Shown: positions 40,833-50,002 of the stretch, piece after piece | Numbering within the stretch: position 1 is the first letter of the stretch | Layout: each line of letters opens with the position of its first letter | DNA from: CmP2 sp052084925 | GTDB lineage: Bacteria > Actinomycetota > Actinomycetes > Actinomycetales > Micrococcaceae | Direction: 5' to 3' | DNA length: 64,000 bases | NCBI GenBank assembly: GCA_052084925.1 | Contig: JBQDEV010000013.1 | Span: 24,095-88,094 of the forward strand | Made by a program: the position numbers and the translations under genes | The notes under the pieces: model-generated | Told to the model about the DNA's origin: nothing | What the model saw: only the letters and a program-made list of their open reading frames with translations | Databases searched by the model: none

Positions 40833-41696
40833 TCAACGACGACGGCGCTGCGGTTCAATGCGCAGCCGGCCGGACTCCGATGCGGTGTGTACCGTCACGG
40901 GCAGCTGGTACACCTCGCCGATGGCCTGCGCGGTCAGCACCTGCTGCGGGGGCCCGACGGCGTGCACGCGGCCGGCGGACATCATCACGACAACGTCGGC
41001 GATATCGGCAGCCTGGTTGAGATCGTGTAGCACCACGCCGACCGCCACGCCGTGGTCTGAAGCCAGATCCGCCACCAGGTCCAGAATCTCGACCTGATAG
41101 CGCAGGTCCAGGTGGTTCGTGGGCTCGTCCAGCAGCAGCACCGCGGTGTCCTGGGCCAGGCAGGAGGCCAGCCACACCCGCTGCATCTCGCCCCCGGAGA
41201 GCTCACCCACCGCACGTCCGCGCATCGGTTCCACCCCCGTCAGCGCCAGCGCCCGGGAAATAGCGACCCGATCGGTCTCGGACAGCCCGGCGAAGCGTTT
41301 CCGGTAGGGGTAACGACCCCAGGCGACGACGTCGTCGACCGTCATGCCCTGTGGGGAGGGGCGGGACTGGGAGAACAAAGTGACCTCGTGGGCGAACTCC
41401 CGCGAGCTGAAGCGGTGCACGTCACGCGCCTCCGCAGACTCGGCGGAGGCGGCGGGGCGCAGTCGGATCTCGCCGGTGTGCACCGGGTGCAGCCGGGCCA
41501 GACTGCGCAGCAGGGTCGACTTGCCCGAGCCGTTGGGCCCCACCAGGGCGGTCACGGTGCCTGGGCGCAGCGTGAGGGAGGCATCGCGCACCACCTCGGT
41601 CGCACCGTAACGCAACTCCAGATGCTCACCCGCCAACGCGGCGGGCACCTCAGCGGCCGCCGCAACGGGCTGCGCATCGGGTCTGACCTCGGGCAT
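40833..41696 (-). CDS. Iron-siderophore ABC transporter ATP-binding protein
   Basis: 287 residues. Walker A GPNGSGKSTLL, signature LSGGEMQRVWLA, Walker B VLLLDEPTNHLD and switch region VLHDLNQA make it a FecE/FepC-type ATPase. It is the first gene of the operon ATPase-lipoprotein-permease-C39, with a DtxR/IdeR-like box 25 bp upstream of its ATG, so expression is probably repressed by iron. Confidence 0.9.
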   Translation of the reverse strand: MPEVRPDAQPVAAAAEVPAALAGEHLELRYGATEVVRDASLTLRPGTVTALVGPNGSGKSTLLRSLARLHPVHTGEIRLRPAASAESAEARDVHRFSSREFAHEVTLFSQSRPSPQGMTVDDVVAWGRYPYRKRFAGLSETDRVAISRALALTGVEPMRGRAVGELSGGEMQRVWLASCLAQDTAVLLLDEPTNHLDLRYQVEILDLVADLASDHGVAVGVVLHDLNQAADIADVVVMMSAGRVHAVGPPQQVLTAQAIGEVYQLPVTVHTASESGRLRIEPQRRRR

Positions 41697-41720
41697 GGTG
41701 CGGGCGCCCCTCTCGGTCAG

Positions 41721-41739
41721 TTAGCTTTGCCTTGCCTTA
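41721..41739 (-). promoter_or_regulatory. DtxR/IdeR-like iron box
   Basis: The 19-mer TTAGCTTTGCCTTGCCTTA (minus strand TAAGGCAAGGCAAAGCTAA) matches the TTAGGTTAGGCTAACCTAA-type consensus at 14 of 19 positions and lies directly upstream of the siderophore uptake operon. Confidence 0.65.
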
Positions 41740-41815
41740 CCGCAGATCAGTATAGAACCCCGCCCGAGTGTCCTCAATCAGGATTCCGAGACATCCGATA
41801 TGGATTTTCGGACAT

Positions 41816-42685
41816 TCAGTGGCGTGGGTCATCCTGACGGCGATCCCGATAGGCACCCGGGGTCGTCCCCATCAGCCGACGGAACGCCGCGATGAAGGTG
41901 GAGGGCTGGCTGTAGCCCAGCACATCCGAGATGTCCTGGATCTCCTCGCCGGCGTCTAACAGCGTCAGGGCGCGCTGGATGCGCAGTGACTGCCGCCAGC
42001 GGGCGAACGAGAGCCCAGTGGTCTCCTGGAACGCCCGCGTCACCGTCCGCTCGGAGACCCCGGCCAACTGCGCCCAGTCGGGCAGCGAGCGCTCATCGCC
42101 CGGATCCTTGAGCAGCGCCTCCACGATCGGCTGCAGCCGGTGATCCTCCGGCAGCTCCACCGAGAGCGGGCGCTCATCGGCCTCCATCACGTCGAACACC
42201 ACCCGCTCCGCTCGCGCCCGTGCGGCCTCCTCCAGGTCGGTGCGCGCCAGGTGGTTCAGTAGGGCCTCCAGCACCGGCGTCATCGCCACCACCGTCGGCC
42301 CGGGGAACAGTTCCGGGGTACGCTCCGGGTCGAAGAAAGCATCGTGGAACCGCATCCGCGCGGTCAGCCTCCCGCTATGCACGGTGCCGCCGGGCAACCA
42401 CAGTCCGTGCCCCTCGGGAATCGAGAGCACCCGGGAATCCAACCGGATCGACATCGACCCGTGGCGTCCCCACACCAGCAAATGACGCCGATGCGAATGC
42501 GGCTCCCACTCCACCGGAACGTCGGGAACTTCCTGCTCGGAGAGGATCAGCAACCGCTGAGCCGCCTCCGACTTGGGCGGATCCCCTTGACGTACCTCGG
42601 TGTTGGGCTCTCGCGTCCACGTGCCCGCGGCACGGCTCGCCGCCGCAAGCGGGGCGCGACGTCGGAGCGGAGCCGGGCGGGACAT
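41816..42685 (-). CDS. AraC-family regulator with cupin sensor, probable siderophore regulator
   Basis: 289 residues. Cupin-type N-terminal domain (WEPHSHRRHLLVWG, GHGLWLPGGTVHSG) and C-terminal AraC double helix-turn-helix (WAQLAGVSERTVTRAFQETTGLSFARWRQ, DVLGYSQPSTFIAAFRRLMG). It lies directly upstream of the iron uptake operon on the same strand, so it is probably a local activator responding to the siderophore. It starts 29 bp from the divergent SDR gene. Confidence 0.82.
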   Translation of the reverse strand: MSRPAPLRRRAPLAAASRAAGTWTREPNTEVRQGDPPKSEAAQRLLILSEQEVPDVPVEWEPHSHRRHLLVWGRHGSMSIRLDSRVLSIPEGHGLWLPGGTVHSGRLTARMRFHDAFFDPERTPELFPGPTVVAMTPVLEALLNHLARTDLEEAARARAERVVFDVMEADERPLSVELPEDHRLQPIVEALLKDPGDERSLPDWAQLAGVSERTVTRAFQETTGLSFARWRQSLRIQRALTLLDAGEEIQDISDVLGYSQPSTFIAAFRRLMGTTPGAYRDRRQDDPRH

Positions 42686-42714
42686 GGCCTCAGCGTATCC
42701 GTTATCGTCGGGGC

Positions 42715-43482
42715 ATGAACGCTTCCGAACCCGCTGTTTCTGCTGCTGTTTCTGCTACTGCTTCTTCGTCCGTTGCACCACCGGCCGATCGGCCCTGCGC
42801 CGTGGTCAGCGGCGCCACGAGCGGCATCGGCCGTGCCGTCGTCGCCGAGCTGGTGCACCACGGCTGGCAGGTGGTGGCGTTGGGCCGCAACCAGCAGCGC
42901 CTCAACGAGTTAACCGAGCTGAACGAGGACCCGCACAACGCCGAGAATGCCCAGGTCACCCCGGCATCCGTCGACCTGACCAACCTCACCTCCGACGACC
43001 TCGATGCGGTGATGCCGCCCCGCGTGGACGCCCTGGTCCATGCCGCCGGGCTCTTGCCCACCGCCTCCATCGAGGAGATCAGCGACGCCGAATGGGAGGA
43101 GGTCTTCGCCGTCAACGTCACCGCCGCCATGAAGCTCGCCCGCGCCGCCCTGCCCGCACTGCGCGAGTCGCGCGGCACCATCGTGTTCCTCAACTCGGGC
43201 GCCGGTATATTCGATCGGCCGAAGAACACCGTCTACGGTGCCACCAAGCACGCGTTGCACGGATTCGCCAACGGCCTGCGGGCGGATGTGGAGCACGACG
43301 GCGTCCGCGTCACCTCGATCTACCCGGGCCCCACCGACACTCCGATGCTCTCCGAACCCAGGGACCGTTCGGTGATGATCCAGCCGACCACGGTCGCCCG
43401 GGCCGTCGTCGGAGCGATTCTCGCCAGCGAGGACACCCAGCTCACCGACATCTCCGTCCGCCCCCGCGCCGAACTGAGCTGA
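42715..43482 (+). CDS. Short-chain dehydrogenase/reductase
   Basis: 255 residues from ATG 42715. The Rossmann motif VVSGATSGIGRAVVAEL, the Asn motif VHAAGLLPTA and the catalytic YGATKHALHG (Tyr-x-x-x-Lys) define an SDR; after an Ala/Ser-rich N terminus of about 25 residues. The substrate is unknown. The upstream open frame in the same phase is antisense to the AraC gene and is not used. The 3' end runs into a tandem decamer repeat. Confidence 0.82.
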   Translation: MNASEPAVSAAVSATASSSVAPPADRPCAVVSGATSGIGRAVVAELVHHGWQVVALGRNQQRLNELTELNEDPHNAENAQVTPASVDLTNLTSDDLDAVMPPRVDALVHAAGLLPTASIEEISDAEWEEVFAVNVTAAMKLARAALPALRESRGTIVFLNSGAGIFDRPKNTVYGATKHALHGFANGLRADVEHDGVRVTSIYPGPTDTPMLSEPRDRSVMIQPTTVARAVVGAILASEDTQLTDISVRPRAELS

Positions 43483-43503
43483 ACTGAGCTGAACTGAGCT
43501 GAG
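43471..43503 (+). repeat. Tandem 10-bp repeat spanning the SDR stop codon
   Basis: GAACTGAGCT occurs three times in succession (43471-43500) with a partial fourth copy. The first unit contains the last codons and the stop of the SDR gene, so change in copy number would not alter the protein. Confidence 0.8.
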
Positions 43504-43509
43504 TCCGAA

Positions 43510-43599
43510 ACTCATAACGGACCCCCTCCGTATTATGAGAAACGGCACTTACTCATAAAGAGATCCGGGTGTTTTATGAGAAACTGGTCTAACTCATAA
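43510..43599. promoter_or_regulatory. Two 41-bp tandem operator units upstream of the second fic gene
   Basis: Five copies of the heptamer CTCATAA alternate in orientation: forward at 43511, 43552 and 43593, reverse (TTATGAG) at 43533 and 43574. Same-orientation copies are exactly 41 bp apart, so two inverted repeats ACTCATAA-N15-TTATGAGA are stacked in phase. The array ends 6 bp before the ribosome-binding site of fic. Confidence 0.7.
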
Positions 43600-43616
43600 T
43601 TTTTCGGAGGACTGTG

Positions 43617-44813
43617 ATGACTTCAGCAACCAACTGGCCTTCCTTAGAATTCGAGAAACGTACATGGGAACCAACGGTTCACTCGATGTGGGGTATCTAC
43701 GCTGAGGAAACGTTGAGGCCGCTACCCTACAAGTCGGCCGTGGTGCCGCCCATCGCTGGCCGCGTCCCGTCCCCGAGTCCCCGTATCCGCGCTGCAGCTG
43801 AAGAAGCGGAACGCGAGATCACTCGTTTTGATGCAGAACTCGGAAACAGGATCGCTGATTTCGCCCCCGTGCTGTTGAGATCAGAAGCAGCCTCATCTTC
43901 ACAGATTGAGAATCTCACCGCTTCCGCTCGAGCTGTCTTCAGCGCTGAACTCGGAATCGGCCGTAGCCGAAATGCCGCTGAGATCGCCGCGAATACCAGG
44001 ACCATGCGTGCAGCCCTGGATCTTGCGCAGGAACTGTCCACGGCATCCATTCTGGAACTCCACGCGGTGCTCATGGAGCAGCACAAGCGGCACACTCCGG
44101 GTGAATGGCGTACCGAGCCCGTCTGGATTGGAAAGACATCGGACAGTCCCGTGGGCGCCGAGTTCGTGGCACCTCACCATGAATATGTTCCCGGCCTGGC
44201 CAGCGACCTGGTCGCCTTCATCAATGACCCCACCGTGCCCGCTCTCCTCTCGGCCGCCGTCGGGCACGCCCAATTCGAGACGATCCATCCCTTCACCGAT
44301 GGCAACGGCCGGACAGGCAGAGCCCTGGTTCAGGCGATGCTAAAACACCGTGGTGTCACGCGGAATGTTGCCGTTCCCGTCTCCGCGGGATTGCTGGCTG
44401 ACGTTGAGGGATACCACGCTGCACTCACCGCCTACCGCACCGGTGATCTGGACCCGATTGTTCGTGCGTTCGCGGATGCTTCTCTTCGTGCTGTCCACAA
44501 CGCTCGTCAATTAGTGAAAGACATCGATCAGATACGCGCAGGCTGGAATGAGCGGCTCACGGCAAGGAAAAACTCCAATGCGTGGAAGCTTCTCGATGTA
44601 CTCGCCCGCCGACCAGTCCTCACCAGTGACCTCGCGGCAACGGAGCTCGGAGTGCAGCAACCCAACGTGTACCCGCCTCTCAGCACCCTTGTTCAGGATG
44701 GTATTGCTCAGGCGAAGAACGAGCATCAACTCGGCCCTACGTGGCGCAGTGACGAGATTCTCGCCGCCATCGATGCCTTCGCCACACGTGCCGGACGCCG
44801 TTCACGAAGCTGA
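43617..44813 (+). CDS. Fic-domain protein with N-terminal inhibitory motif and winged helix
   Basis: 398 residues from ATG 43617 (CGGAGG 6 nt upstream). N-terminal Fic_N helical region with the inhibitory motif SSQIEN (Glu98), Fic core HPFTDGNGRTGR at 224-235, then a C-terminal winged helix (DLAATELGVQQPNVYPPLSTLVQDGI). The domain set is that of Fic proteins that AMPylate targets and repress their own transcription. GC is lower than neighbours. The operator array upstream supports self-regulation. The target of modification is unknown. Confidence 0.87.
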   Translation: MTSATNWPSLEFEKRTWEPTVHSMWGIYAEETLRPLPYKSAVVPPIAGRVPSPSPRIRAAAEEAEREITRFDAELGNRIADFAPVLLRSEAASSSQIENLTASARAVFSAELGIGRSRNAAEIAANTRTMRAALDLAQELSTASILELHAVLMEQHKRHTPGEWRTEPVWIGKTSDSPVGAEFVAPHHEYVPGLASDLVAFINDPTVPALLSAAVGHAQFETIHPFTDGNGRTGRALVQAMLKHRGVTRNVAVPVSAGLLADVEGYHAALTAYRTGDLDPIVRAFADASLRAVHNARQLVKDIDQIRAGWNERLTARKNSNAWKLLDVLARRPVLTSDLAATELGVQQPNVYPPLSTLVQDGIAQAKNEHQLGPTWRSDEILAAIDAFATRAGRRSRS

Positions 44814-44824
44814 GCAGAATTCTC

Positions 44825-46150
44825 CTAAACGGTCGCCTCCTCGGGTACGAACTGCTGTCGAGCGGCGTCCGAGCTGGCCGGTTGTGCCGCTCCGTAGGCA
44901 GCAAGCAGCCTGTCGGTGTCGGCCAGTTGTTCTTCCCAGACCGCGCGGACGATGTCGATGACGTCGTTGGTGTCCTGCAACTCCGCGAGATACCGCTGGA
45001 CTCCCGCGAAACCGTTCGGCGCGGCTTCATGGAGGCGGATCATCGTGATCGCCCGTTTCGACTGCACTCCGTACACGGGAATCTGGGGGCCACGCGGGGC
45101 GGAAAGACCAATGAGATACAGCTTCTCCAGTCCTTTCGGCACAATCCCGGCCGCGTAGCGCAGAGGCACCCCATGGGAGCGCTCGATCAGAGACTCGTCG
45201 AGGAAGGGCAGGCTGGCGTGGAAGCCGGTGGCCCACAAAATCGTGTCGTACTCCTTCGCGGAGCCATCCACGAAATGCACCGTCTTTCCTTCGAACCGGT
45301 CGATGCCGGGCACGATGCCGATGCGCCCGTGATGCACCCAGTACGGCATCAGGGTATTGACCACGGCTTTACCTTCGGCCAAGGAGCGGGTCTTCGGTGA
45401 GGGCATGCCCGGATAATTACTGGCCTCGCCAATCGAGACCTTCGACAGCAGCCGAGACAGCAGGTCCACCTCATCGGGGGCGAAATCTGCCAGCCACGGC
45501 ACCTCCTGGCGGGGCACCCCGAAGTACATCTTGGGTTGGAAATGGGTGCCCTCGCGCATCACCACATCCACCTGGAAGTGGTTCTGAGCGGCGTCGACCG
45601 CCAGATCACAGCCGGAGTTGCCGACCCCGACCACGAGAACGCGATCGCCGTCGATGTCGGCGCTGTTCTTGTAGGAACCGGAGTGGATGGTCTTTCCGGT
45701 GAACTCGCCCTGGAAATTCGGGACTTTCTGATCCCACAAGTGGCCGTTGCCGACCAGCACTCCGTCGTAGTCTTTCGATTCACCGGTGCTCAGCGTGACG
45801 GTCCAGCCGGCCGAGCCCACGGGTCCTTCGGTGGCGATGGGCACCACGGATTCGACAGCGGTGTTGAACTGGATGATGTCGTAGAGGCCCTTCTCTCGGG
45901 CGTAGGACTCCAGGTAGGCCACCACTTGCTTGCGGCTCGGAAAGTGCGGGTACTCCGCAGGCATCGGGAAGCCCTCGAAGTGGGTCATATCGCGGGAAGT
46001 GATCAGGTGCAGCGCGTCGTAGTCGTGCTGCCAGTGGCCACCGACGCGGTCGGACTTCTCGTAGCAGTCCACCTCGAATCCGGCTTCTCGCAGCTGAACC
46101 AGGGCAGACATTCCGGCGGCGCCGCCGCCAATCACGCAGTAACGGGTCAT
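44825..46150 (-). CDS. Flavin-containing monooxygenase (FMO)-like protein
   Basis: 441 residues. FAD-binding GGGAAGMSALVQL near the N terminus, FMO fingerprint FTGKTIHSGSY, second dinucleotide-binding motif VGVGNSGCDLAVDAA, and ATGFH. FMOs use NADPH and oxygen to oxidise soft nucleophiles such as amines or sulfur. It is the last gene of a catabolic operon with a racemase, an amino acid ABC transporter and two SDRs, so the transported compound or its product is the likely substrate. Confidence 0.82.
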   Translation of the reverse strand: MTRYCVIGGGAAGMSALVQLREAGFEVDCYEKSDRVGGHWQHDYDALHLITSRDMTHFEGFPMPAEYPHFPSRKQVVAYLESYAREKGLYDIIQFNTAVESVVPIATEGPVGSAGWTVTLSTGESKDYDGVLVGNGHLWDQKVPNFQGEFTGKTIHSGSYKNSADIDGDRVLVVGVGNSGCDLAVDAAQNHFQVDVVMREGTHFQPKMYFGVPRQEVPWLADFAPDEVDLLSRLLSKVSIGEASNYPGMPSPKTRSLAEGKAVVNTLMPYWVHHGRIGIVPGIDRFEGKTVHFVDGSAKEYDTILWATGFHASLPFLDESLIERSHGVPLRYAAGIVPKGLEKLYLIGLSAPRGPQIPVYGVQSKRAITMIRLHEAAPNGFAGVQRYLAELQDTNDVIDIVRAVWEEQLADTDRLLAAYGAAQPASSDAARQQFVPEEATV

Positions 46151-46222
46151 GATGGTCCTCGTCTCTTTCTCAGTCTTGGGTGTTGCTCAGTTGGTGTTTC
46201 TGGTTCATCGAGCTCAGCCTGC

Positions 46223-46975
46223 TCAGATGAAGCCCTCGAATCGGCGTTTGACGATGGATGCGTGGATCCATGTGGTCAGCGTCAGGTAGTCCCACACCGG
46301 CTTCTCGGTGGCGCGACTGATGGCCTGGGCATAGGGCGGCATATCGCTGCATTCCAGCAGCAGCGCACCGATGTCGGGGTGCTGGCCCACCAGCGCGATG
46401 GCCGCGTTGATCACTTCGGATTCGACGGCCTCCGTGTCCATCCACCCTTGGTCCTCGAGGATTGCCCCGCGAAATGCCGGGGCGTCTTCCAGTCCGGCCA
46501 CCACGCAGCGGTCCGCCATCGACCCAGCGCCCACCGCGTCGAGCAGCGCGGGATCGAACTTCGCGGAGTTCGCGCAGAGGATGCCCAGAGATTCAGCAGG
46601 TCGCAGGGCGGCTGCGATCATCGGCACCTGGCACAAGCTGGAGAGGAAGACCGGCACCGAGACGGCGGCGGAGACCTCCTGCTGGTAGCGCGCGAAGTAG
46701 CCGCAGGCTCCCACGATCGCCCGGCAACCGTCTGCTTCGAGCTGAGCGGCGGCCGTGAGAATGGGGTCGAGAACGGAGCGGTCACCACCGATCAGAGCCG
46801 GGCTCTCCACTCCCTCCACCACCTGATAGCGGACCGGGAAGTCGAAGGAACCGGCGTTGGCGAGATTTCCCGGGAGCAGGGGATAGCCGGTGTTGAGCAC
46901 CAGAATCCCGATGACATGACCGCCGAACATCTGCTGGCTCGGCTGGTGCACGATTCCCTGTGGCGCGTTCATCAT
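46223..46975 (-). CDS. Aspartate/glutamate racemase-family protein
   Basis: 250 residues starting at an ATG that overlaps the stop of the permease gene (ATGA). Two catalytic-type cysteines are visible in VGACGYFARYQ and LLECSDMPPYA, the pattern of the Asp/Glu/hydantoin racemase superfamily. The hydantoin racemase or maleate isomerase branch cannot be excluded. It probably epimerises the compound brought in by the linked ABC transporter. Confidence 0.75.
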   Translation of the reverse strand: MMNAPQGIVHQPSQQMFGGHVIGILVLNTGYPLLPGNLANAGSFDFPVRYQVVEGVESPALIGGDRSVLDPILTAAAQLEADGCRAIVGACGYFARYQQEVSAAVSVPVFLSSLCQVPMIAAALRPAESLGILCANSAKFDPALLDAVGAGSMADRCVVAGLEDAPAFRGAILEDQGWMDTEAVESEVINAAIALVGQHPDIGALLLECSDMPPYAQAISRATEKPVWDYLTLTTWIHASIVKRRFEGFI

Positions 46976-47616
46976 GCTGCCCCTCGTGCCATGCGCTTCT
47001 CCAGCCACGCGATCAACCACATCACCGGCAGGGCGAAAGCTACGAAGATCAGACCGGTCAGCGCGTACACCTTGAGGTAATCGAAGGTAATCATGCTGAT
47101 CTGGTACGCCTGGCTCATCAGCTCGTTCACGGAGATCGAGTAGGCGAGTGAGGTGGCCTGGAAGGACATTACGGCCAGTCCCATCAGGGCCGGGATCGCC
47201 GAGCGCAGCCCCTGCGGAAGGATAATCCGCAGGAACGTGTCCCGTTTGGTAATTCCCAGGGCGTTCGCTGCCTCCCGCTGGGCCGGGGCCACCGATTCGA
47301 TTCCGGAACGCATGATCTCGGAGGAGTACGCCGACACCGTGTAGGTCAGCGCCACCGCCGCGGCCCAGAAGTTCTCGAAGAGCAGGCCGAGGGAGGGCAA
47401 CCCGAAGTAGACCATGTACAGCACCACCAGGGCCGGCAGGCCGCGACCGAGCTCCACGATGACCAGGCAAGGAATCCGGATCGCCTTCGACGGGTGCGAG
47501 GTGCCCAGCGCCAACAGCAGTCCCAGGATGAACCCGACCACGACGGAAATCGCGGTGAGGCGCAGACTGACCAGCAGGCCCGCGCCCAGTCGGGGCAGGA
47601 AATCGATGAGATCCAT
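46972..47616 (-). CDS. Polar amino acid ABC transporter permease (second)
   Basis: 214 residues with about five membrane segments and the HisM/HisQ signature GLPALVVLYMVYF and EIMRSGIESVAPAQREAANALG. Pairs with the preceding permease to form a heterodimeric channel. Start overlaps the upstream gene stop by one base, and its own stop overlaps the racemase start. Confidence 0.87.
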   Translation of the reverse strand: MDLIDFLPRLGAGLLVSLRLTAISVVVGFILGLLLALGTSHPSKAIRIPCLVIVELGRGLPALVVLYMVYFGLPSLGLLFENFWAAAVALTYTVSAYSSEIMRSGIESVAPAQREAANALGITKRDTFLRIILPQGLRSAIPALMGLAVMSFQATSLAYSISVNELMSQAYQISMITFDYLKVYALTGLIFVAFALPVMWLIAWLEKRMARGAA

Positions 47617-48257
47617 CAGCCGGCTCCTTTCAGCTTGGCGTCCAGTCTTCGAGCAAAGATCGCGATCGGGATGCTGATAATCAGGTACACCGCTGCCGCC
47701 ACCAGGAACGGGGCGATGCCGGGAATGTCTGGATTCTGCCGGGCGAACTGCGAGGCGCGGAACACCAGGTCCATCACCCCGATCGTCGAGGCGATGGAGG
47801 AGTCCTTCACGAGTGCGAGCAGGAACGTGCTCATCGACGGCAGCACGGTCCTGATCGCTTGGGGGGTCTGGATGCGCAGGAACGTCGTCGTCGGCGTCAG
47901 CCCCAGCGCCAGGGACGCCTCAGTCTGCCCCTTCGGCAGCGTGCTGTACCCACCCCGGTACACCTCCGCGAGGTAGGCGCTGGCGATCAGACCCAGCCCG
48001 ATCACCGCGGCGGTCAGCGAATCCAGCCGGATGCTACCGATTTGCACGCCGAAGTAGATCAGGAACAGCCAGACAATGGGCGGGACCGCCCGGATGATGT
48101 CGACCATCAGCCTGATCACCAGTCGTACGACGGTAAACCGCGAGCGCATACCCAACATGATCGGGAATCCGAGGATCGCCCCCGTGGTGAAGGCCAGGGC
48201 CGTGACCAGCAGGGTCATGGGGAGGCCGATAATGACGGCCAGGAATGCCTCAGCCAT
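47616..48257 (-). CDS. Polar amino acid ABC transporter permease (first)
   Basis: 213 residues from ATG 48257 (GGAGC 6 nt upstream), about five membrane segments, with RAVPPIVWLFLIYFG and EVYRGGYSTLPKGQTEASLALG signatures. It overlaps the downstream permease by one base and lies at the end of the ATPase gene. Both permeases belong to the His/Gln/Arg transporter family. Confidence 0.86.
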   Translation of the reverse strand: MAEAFLAVIIGLPMTLLVTALAFTTGAILGFPIMLGMRSRFTVVRLVIRLMVDIIRAVPPIVWLFLIYFGVQIGSIRLDSLTAAVIGLGLIASAYLAEVYRGGYSTLPKGQTEASLALGLTPTTTFLRIQTPQAIRTVLPSMSTFLLALVKDSSIASTIGVMDLVFRASQFARQNPDIPGIAPFLVAAAVYLIISIPIAIFARRLDAKLKGAG

Positions 48258-48258
48258 C

Positions 48259-49044
48259 TCAGCGCTCCAATACGGCATTGAGGAAGCGTCGGGTGCGCTC
48301 CTCACGGGGATCGGACATGATCTCCTCGGGGTTGCCCTCTTCGATGATGCCGCCGTCGGCCATCACCACCAGGTGGTCGCCGACATCGCGGGCGAACTGC
48401 ATCTCGTGGGTGACCACGATCATCGTCATCCCGGTCTCGGCCAAGTCCCGCATCACCGCCAGGACCTCGAGTCCGATCTCCGGGTCCAGGGCCGAGGTGG
48501 GCTCGTCGAAGAGCATCGCCTGCGGATTCAGCGCCAGCGCCCGCACGATAGCGATGCGCTGCTGCTGGCCTCCCGAGCACTGGGTGGGATGGTGGTTCGC
48601 CTTATCCTTCAGCCCGACGCGACTCAGCAGCGTCAGCGCCCGCTCCTCGGCCTCCTCCCGGCTGCGGCCCAGGATCTTCTCCTGGGGGAAGGTGATGTTG
48701 CGCAGCACGGAGAAGTGCGGGAACAGGTTGAAGGACTGGAAGACCATGCCCACCTGGCGCCGCAGCTTCAGCAACTCGGCGTCACGGATCCGCTGATCGG
48801 CGTCGATGGTCTGGGATCCCACGGTGATGGTCCCCTGGTCCGGGGTCTCCAGCAGGTTGATGCAGCGCAGCAGCGTGGACTTGCCGGACCCGGAGGGACC
48901 GATGAGCGCGGTCACGCTGCCCGGGGCCACCTTCATGGAGATGTCATCGAGCACCAGGTTGGTGCCGAAGCTCTTCGAGAGATGCTTGACCTCGACACCG
49001 GCGCGCAGGACGTCGATGGAGGTGGTGAGAATTGATTCGCCCAC
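48259..49044 (-). CDS. Polar amino acid ABC transporter ATP-binding protein
   Basis: 261 residues. Walker A GPSGSGKSTLL, signature QCSGGQQQRIAIVRAL (Cys replaces the Leu of LSGGQ), Walker B AMLFDEPTSALDPE and the switch VTHEMQFA identify a GlnQ/HisP-type ATPase. It powers import by the two adjacent permeases. 41 bp separate it from the binding protein gene. Confidence 0.9.
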   Translation of the reverse strand: MGESILTTSIDVLRAGVEVKHLSKSFGTNLVLDDISMKVAPGSVTALIGPSGSGKSTLLRCINLLETPDQGTITVGSQTIDADQRIRDAELLKLRRQVGMVFQSFNLFPHFSVLRNITFPQEKILGRSREEAEERALTLLSRVGLKDKANHHPTQCSGGQQQRIAIVRALALNPQAMLFDEPTSALDPEIGLEVLAVMRDLAETGMTMIVVTHEMQFARDVGDHLVVMADGGIIEEGNPEEIMSDPREERTRRFLNAVLER

Positions 49045-49085
49045 GACGGGGTACCTTCCGTTCTCTGTATCGTCTGGTCGTCGGG

Positions 49086-49958
49086 TCAGCCGTTGGTGGT
49101 CTGCTCGGCGACATCGGCCGGGACCACGAGGTCTTCAGGGAGGTCCCAGTCGGCGAGGATGCTGGCCAGTGTGCCGTCTTCGCGGTACTGATCGATCAGG
49201 GTGCTCAGCGCCTCGGTGAGTTCGGGGTTGTCCTTCGAGACGGGGAAACCGATCTGGGGCTGGTCGGTGGTGATCGCGATACGGTCATCCGGTTCTGCGA
49301 TCTCCACCGCGTAGTCGGTGTCGCCGTACGCGAAGGTGGCCACGGCATAGCCGTCCAGGGCGCCCTCGAGCCGGCCGGACACCAGATCCTGACGGGTCTC
49401 GATGGTGGAGGGGTAGGTCTTCATCTTGCTGCCGAGCACCCCGCTCATGTCCCCCTCCCAGGAGAAGCCTGCCACGCTGCCCACCGCGCTCATGTCTTCG
49501 AGCTTGTCCACGGTGGTGGCACCGTCCTCGGAGATGATCGCCATGGAGTCGTAGAACGTCGGGGAGGTGAAGTCCACCTGCTGTGCCCGCTCCGGGGTGA
49601 TGTACCAGCCGCCGCTGATCATGTCGACGCTGCGCTGGGCGGTGATCATCGGGATCCCGTTGGCGTAGGTGATGACCTCGAACTGTAGGTTCAGGCACTC
49701 CTCTTCCGCGATGGCGCGGAGCAGGTCGATCTCGAACCCGTCGGCGTCGCTGTCCTCGTTCTTCGTGTACGGCATGTTCTCGGGCACGCCCACGGTGAGG
49801 GTGCCCGCATTGATGGTGGTCAGACCCTCGGTAGCGGGGGTGCAGTCGGAAGCGCCGTCGGTGGTGCCAGCGTCGGCGGAGCACCCCACCAGGAGCAGCG
49901 AGGCGATGCCCACGGTGGCGGTGGTATAGACGCCGGCAGAAATATTCTTGGTCAACAT
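49086..49958 (-). CDS. Amino acid ABC transporter substrate-binding lipoprotein
   Basis: 290 residues with a signal peptide and lipobox (VGIASLLLVGCSADAGTTDG, Cys about 26). The SBP_bac_3 fold shows TLTVGVPENMPYTKNEDSDADGFEID, GGWYITPERAQQVDFT and the C-terminal SKDNPELTEALSTLI. It delivers a polar amino acid-like compound to the transporter. First gene of the transporter block, 45 bp after an SDR gene. Confidence 0.88.
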   Translation of the reverse strand: MLTKNISAGVYTTATVGIASLLLVGCSADAGTTDGASDCTPATEGLTTINAGTLTVGVPENMPYTKNEDSDADGFEIDLLRAIAEEECLNLQFEVITYANGIPMITAQRSVDMISGGWYITPERAQQVDFTSPTFYDSMAIISEDGATTVDKLEDMSAVGSVAGFSWEGDMSGVLGSKMKTYPSTIETRQDLVSGRLEGALDGYAVATFAYGDTDYAVEIAEPDDRIAITTDQPQIGFPVSKDNPELTEALSTLIDQYREDGTLASILADWDLPEDLVVPADVAEQTTNG

Positions 49959-50002
49959 GGTTCGTGTCCGTTTCTCTGGTTCGGGTGAGGTGAAGGTGGT
50001 GT

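Noticed and set aside
42220..42714. N-terminal extension of the SDR gene
   Set aside because: The extension is antisense to the AraC regulator and Pro/Arg-rich; the SDR fold begins shortly after ATG 42715.
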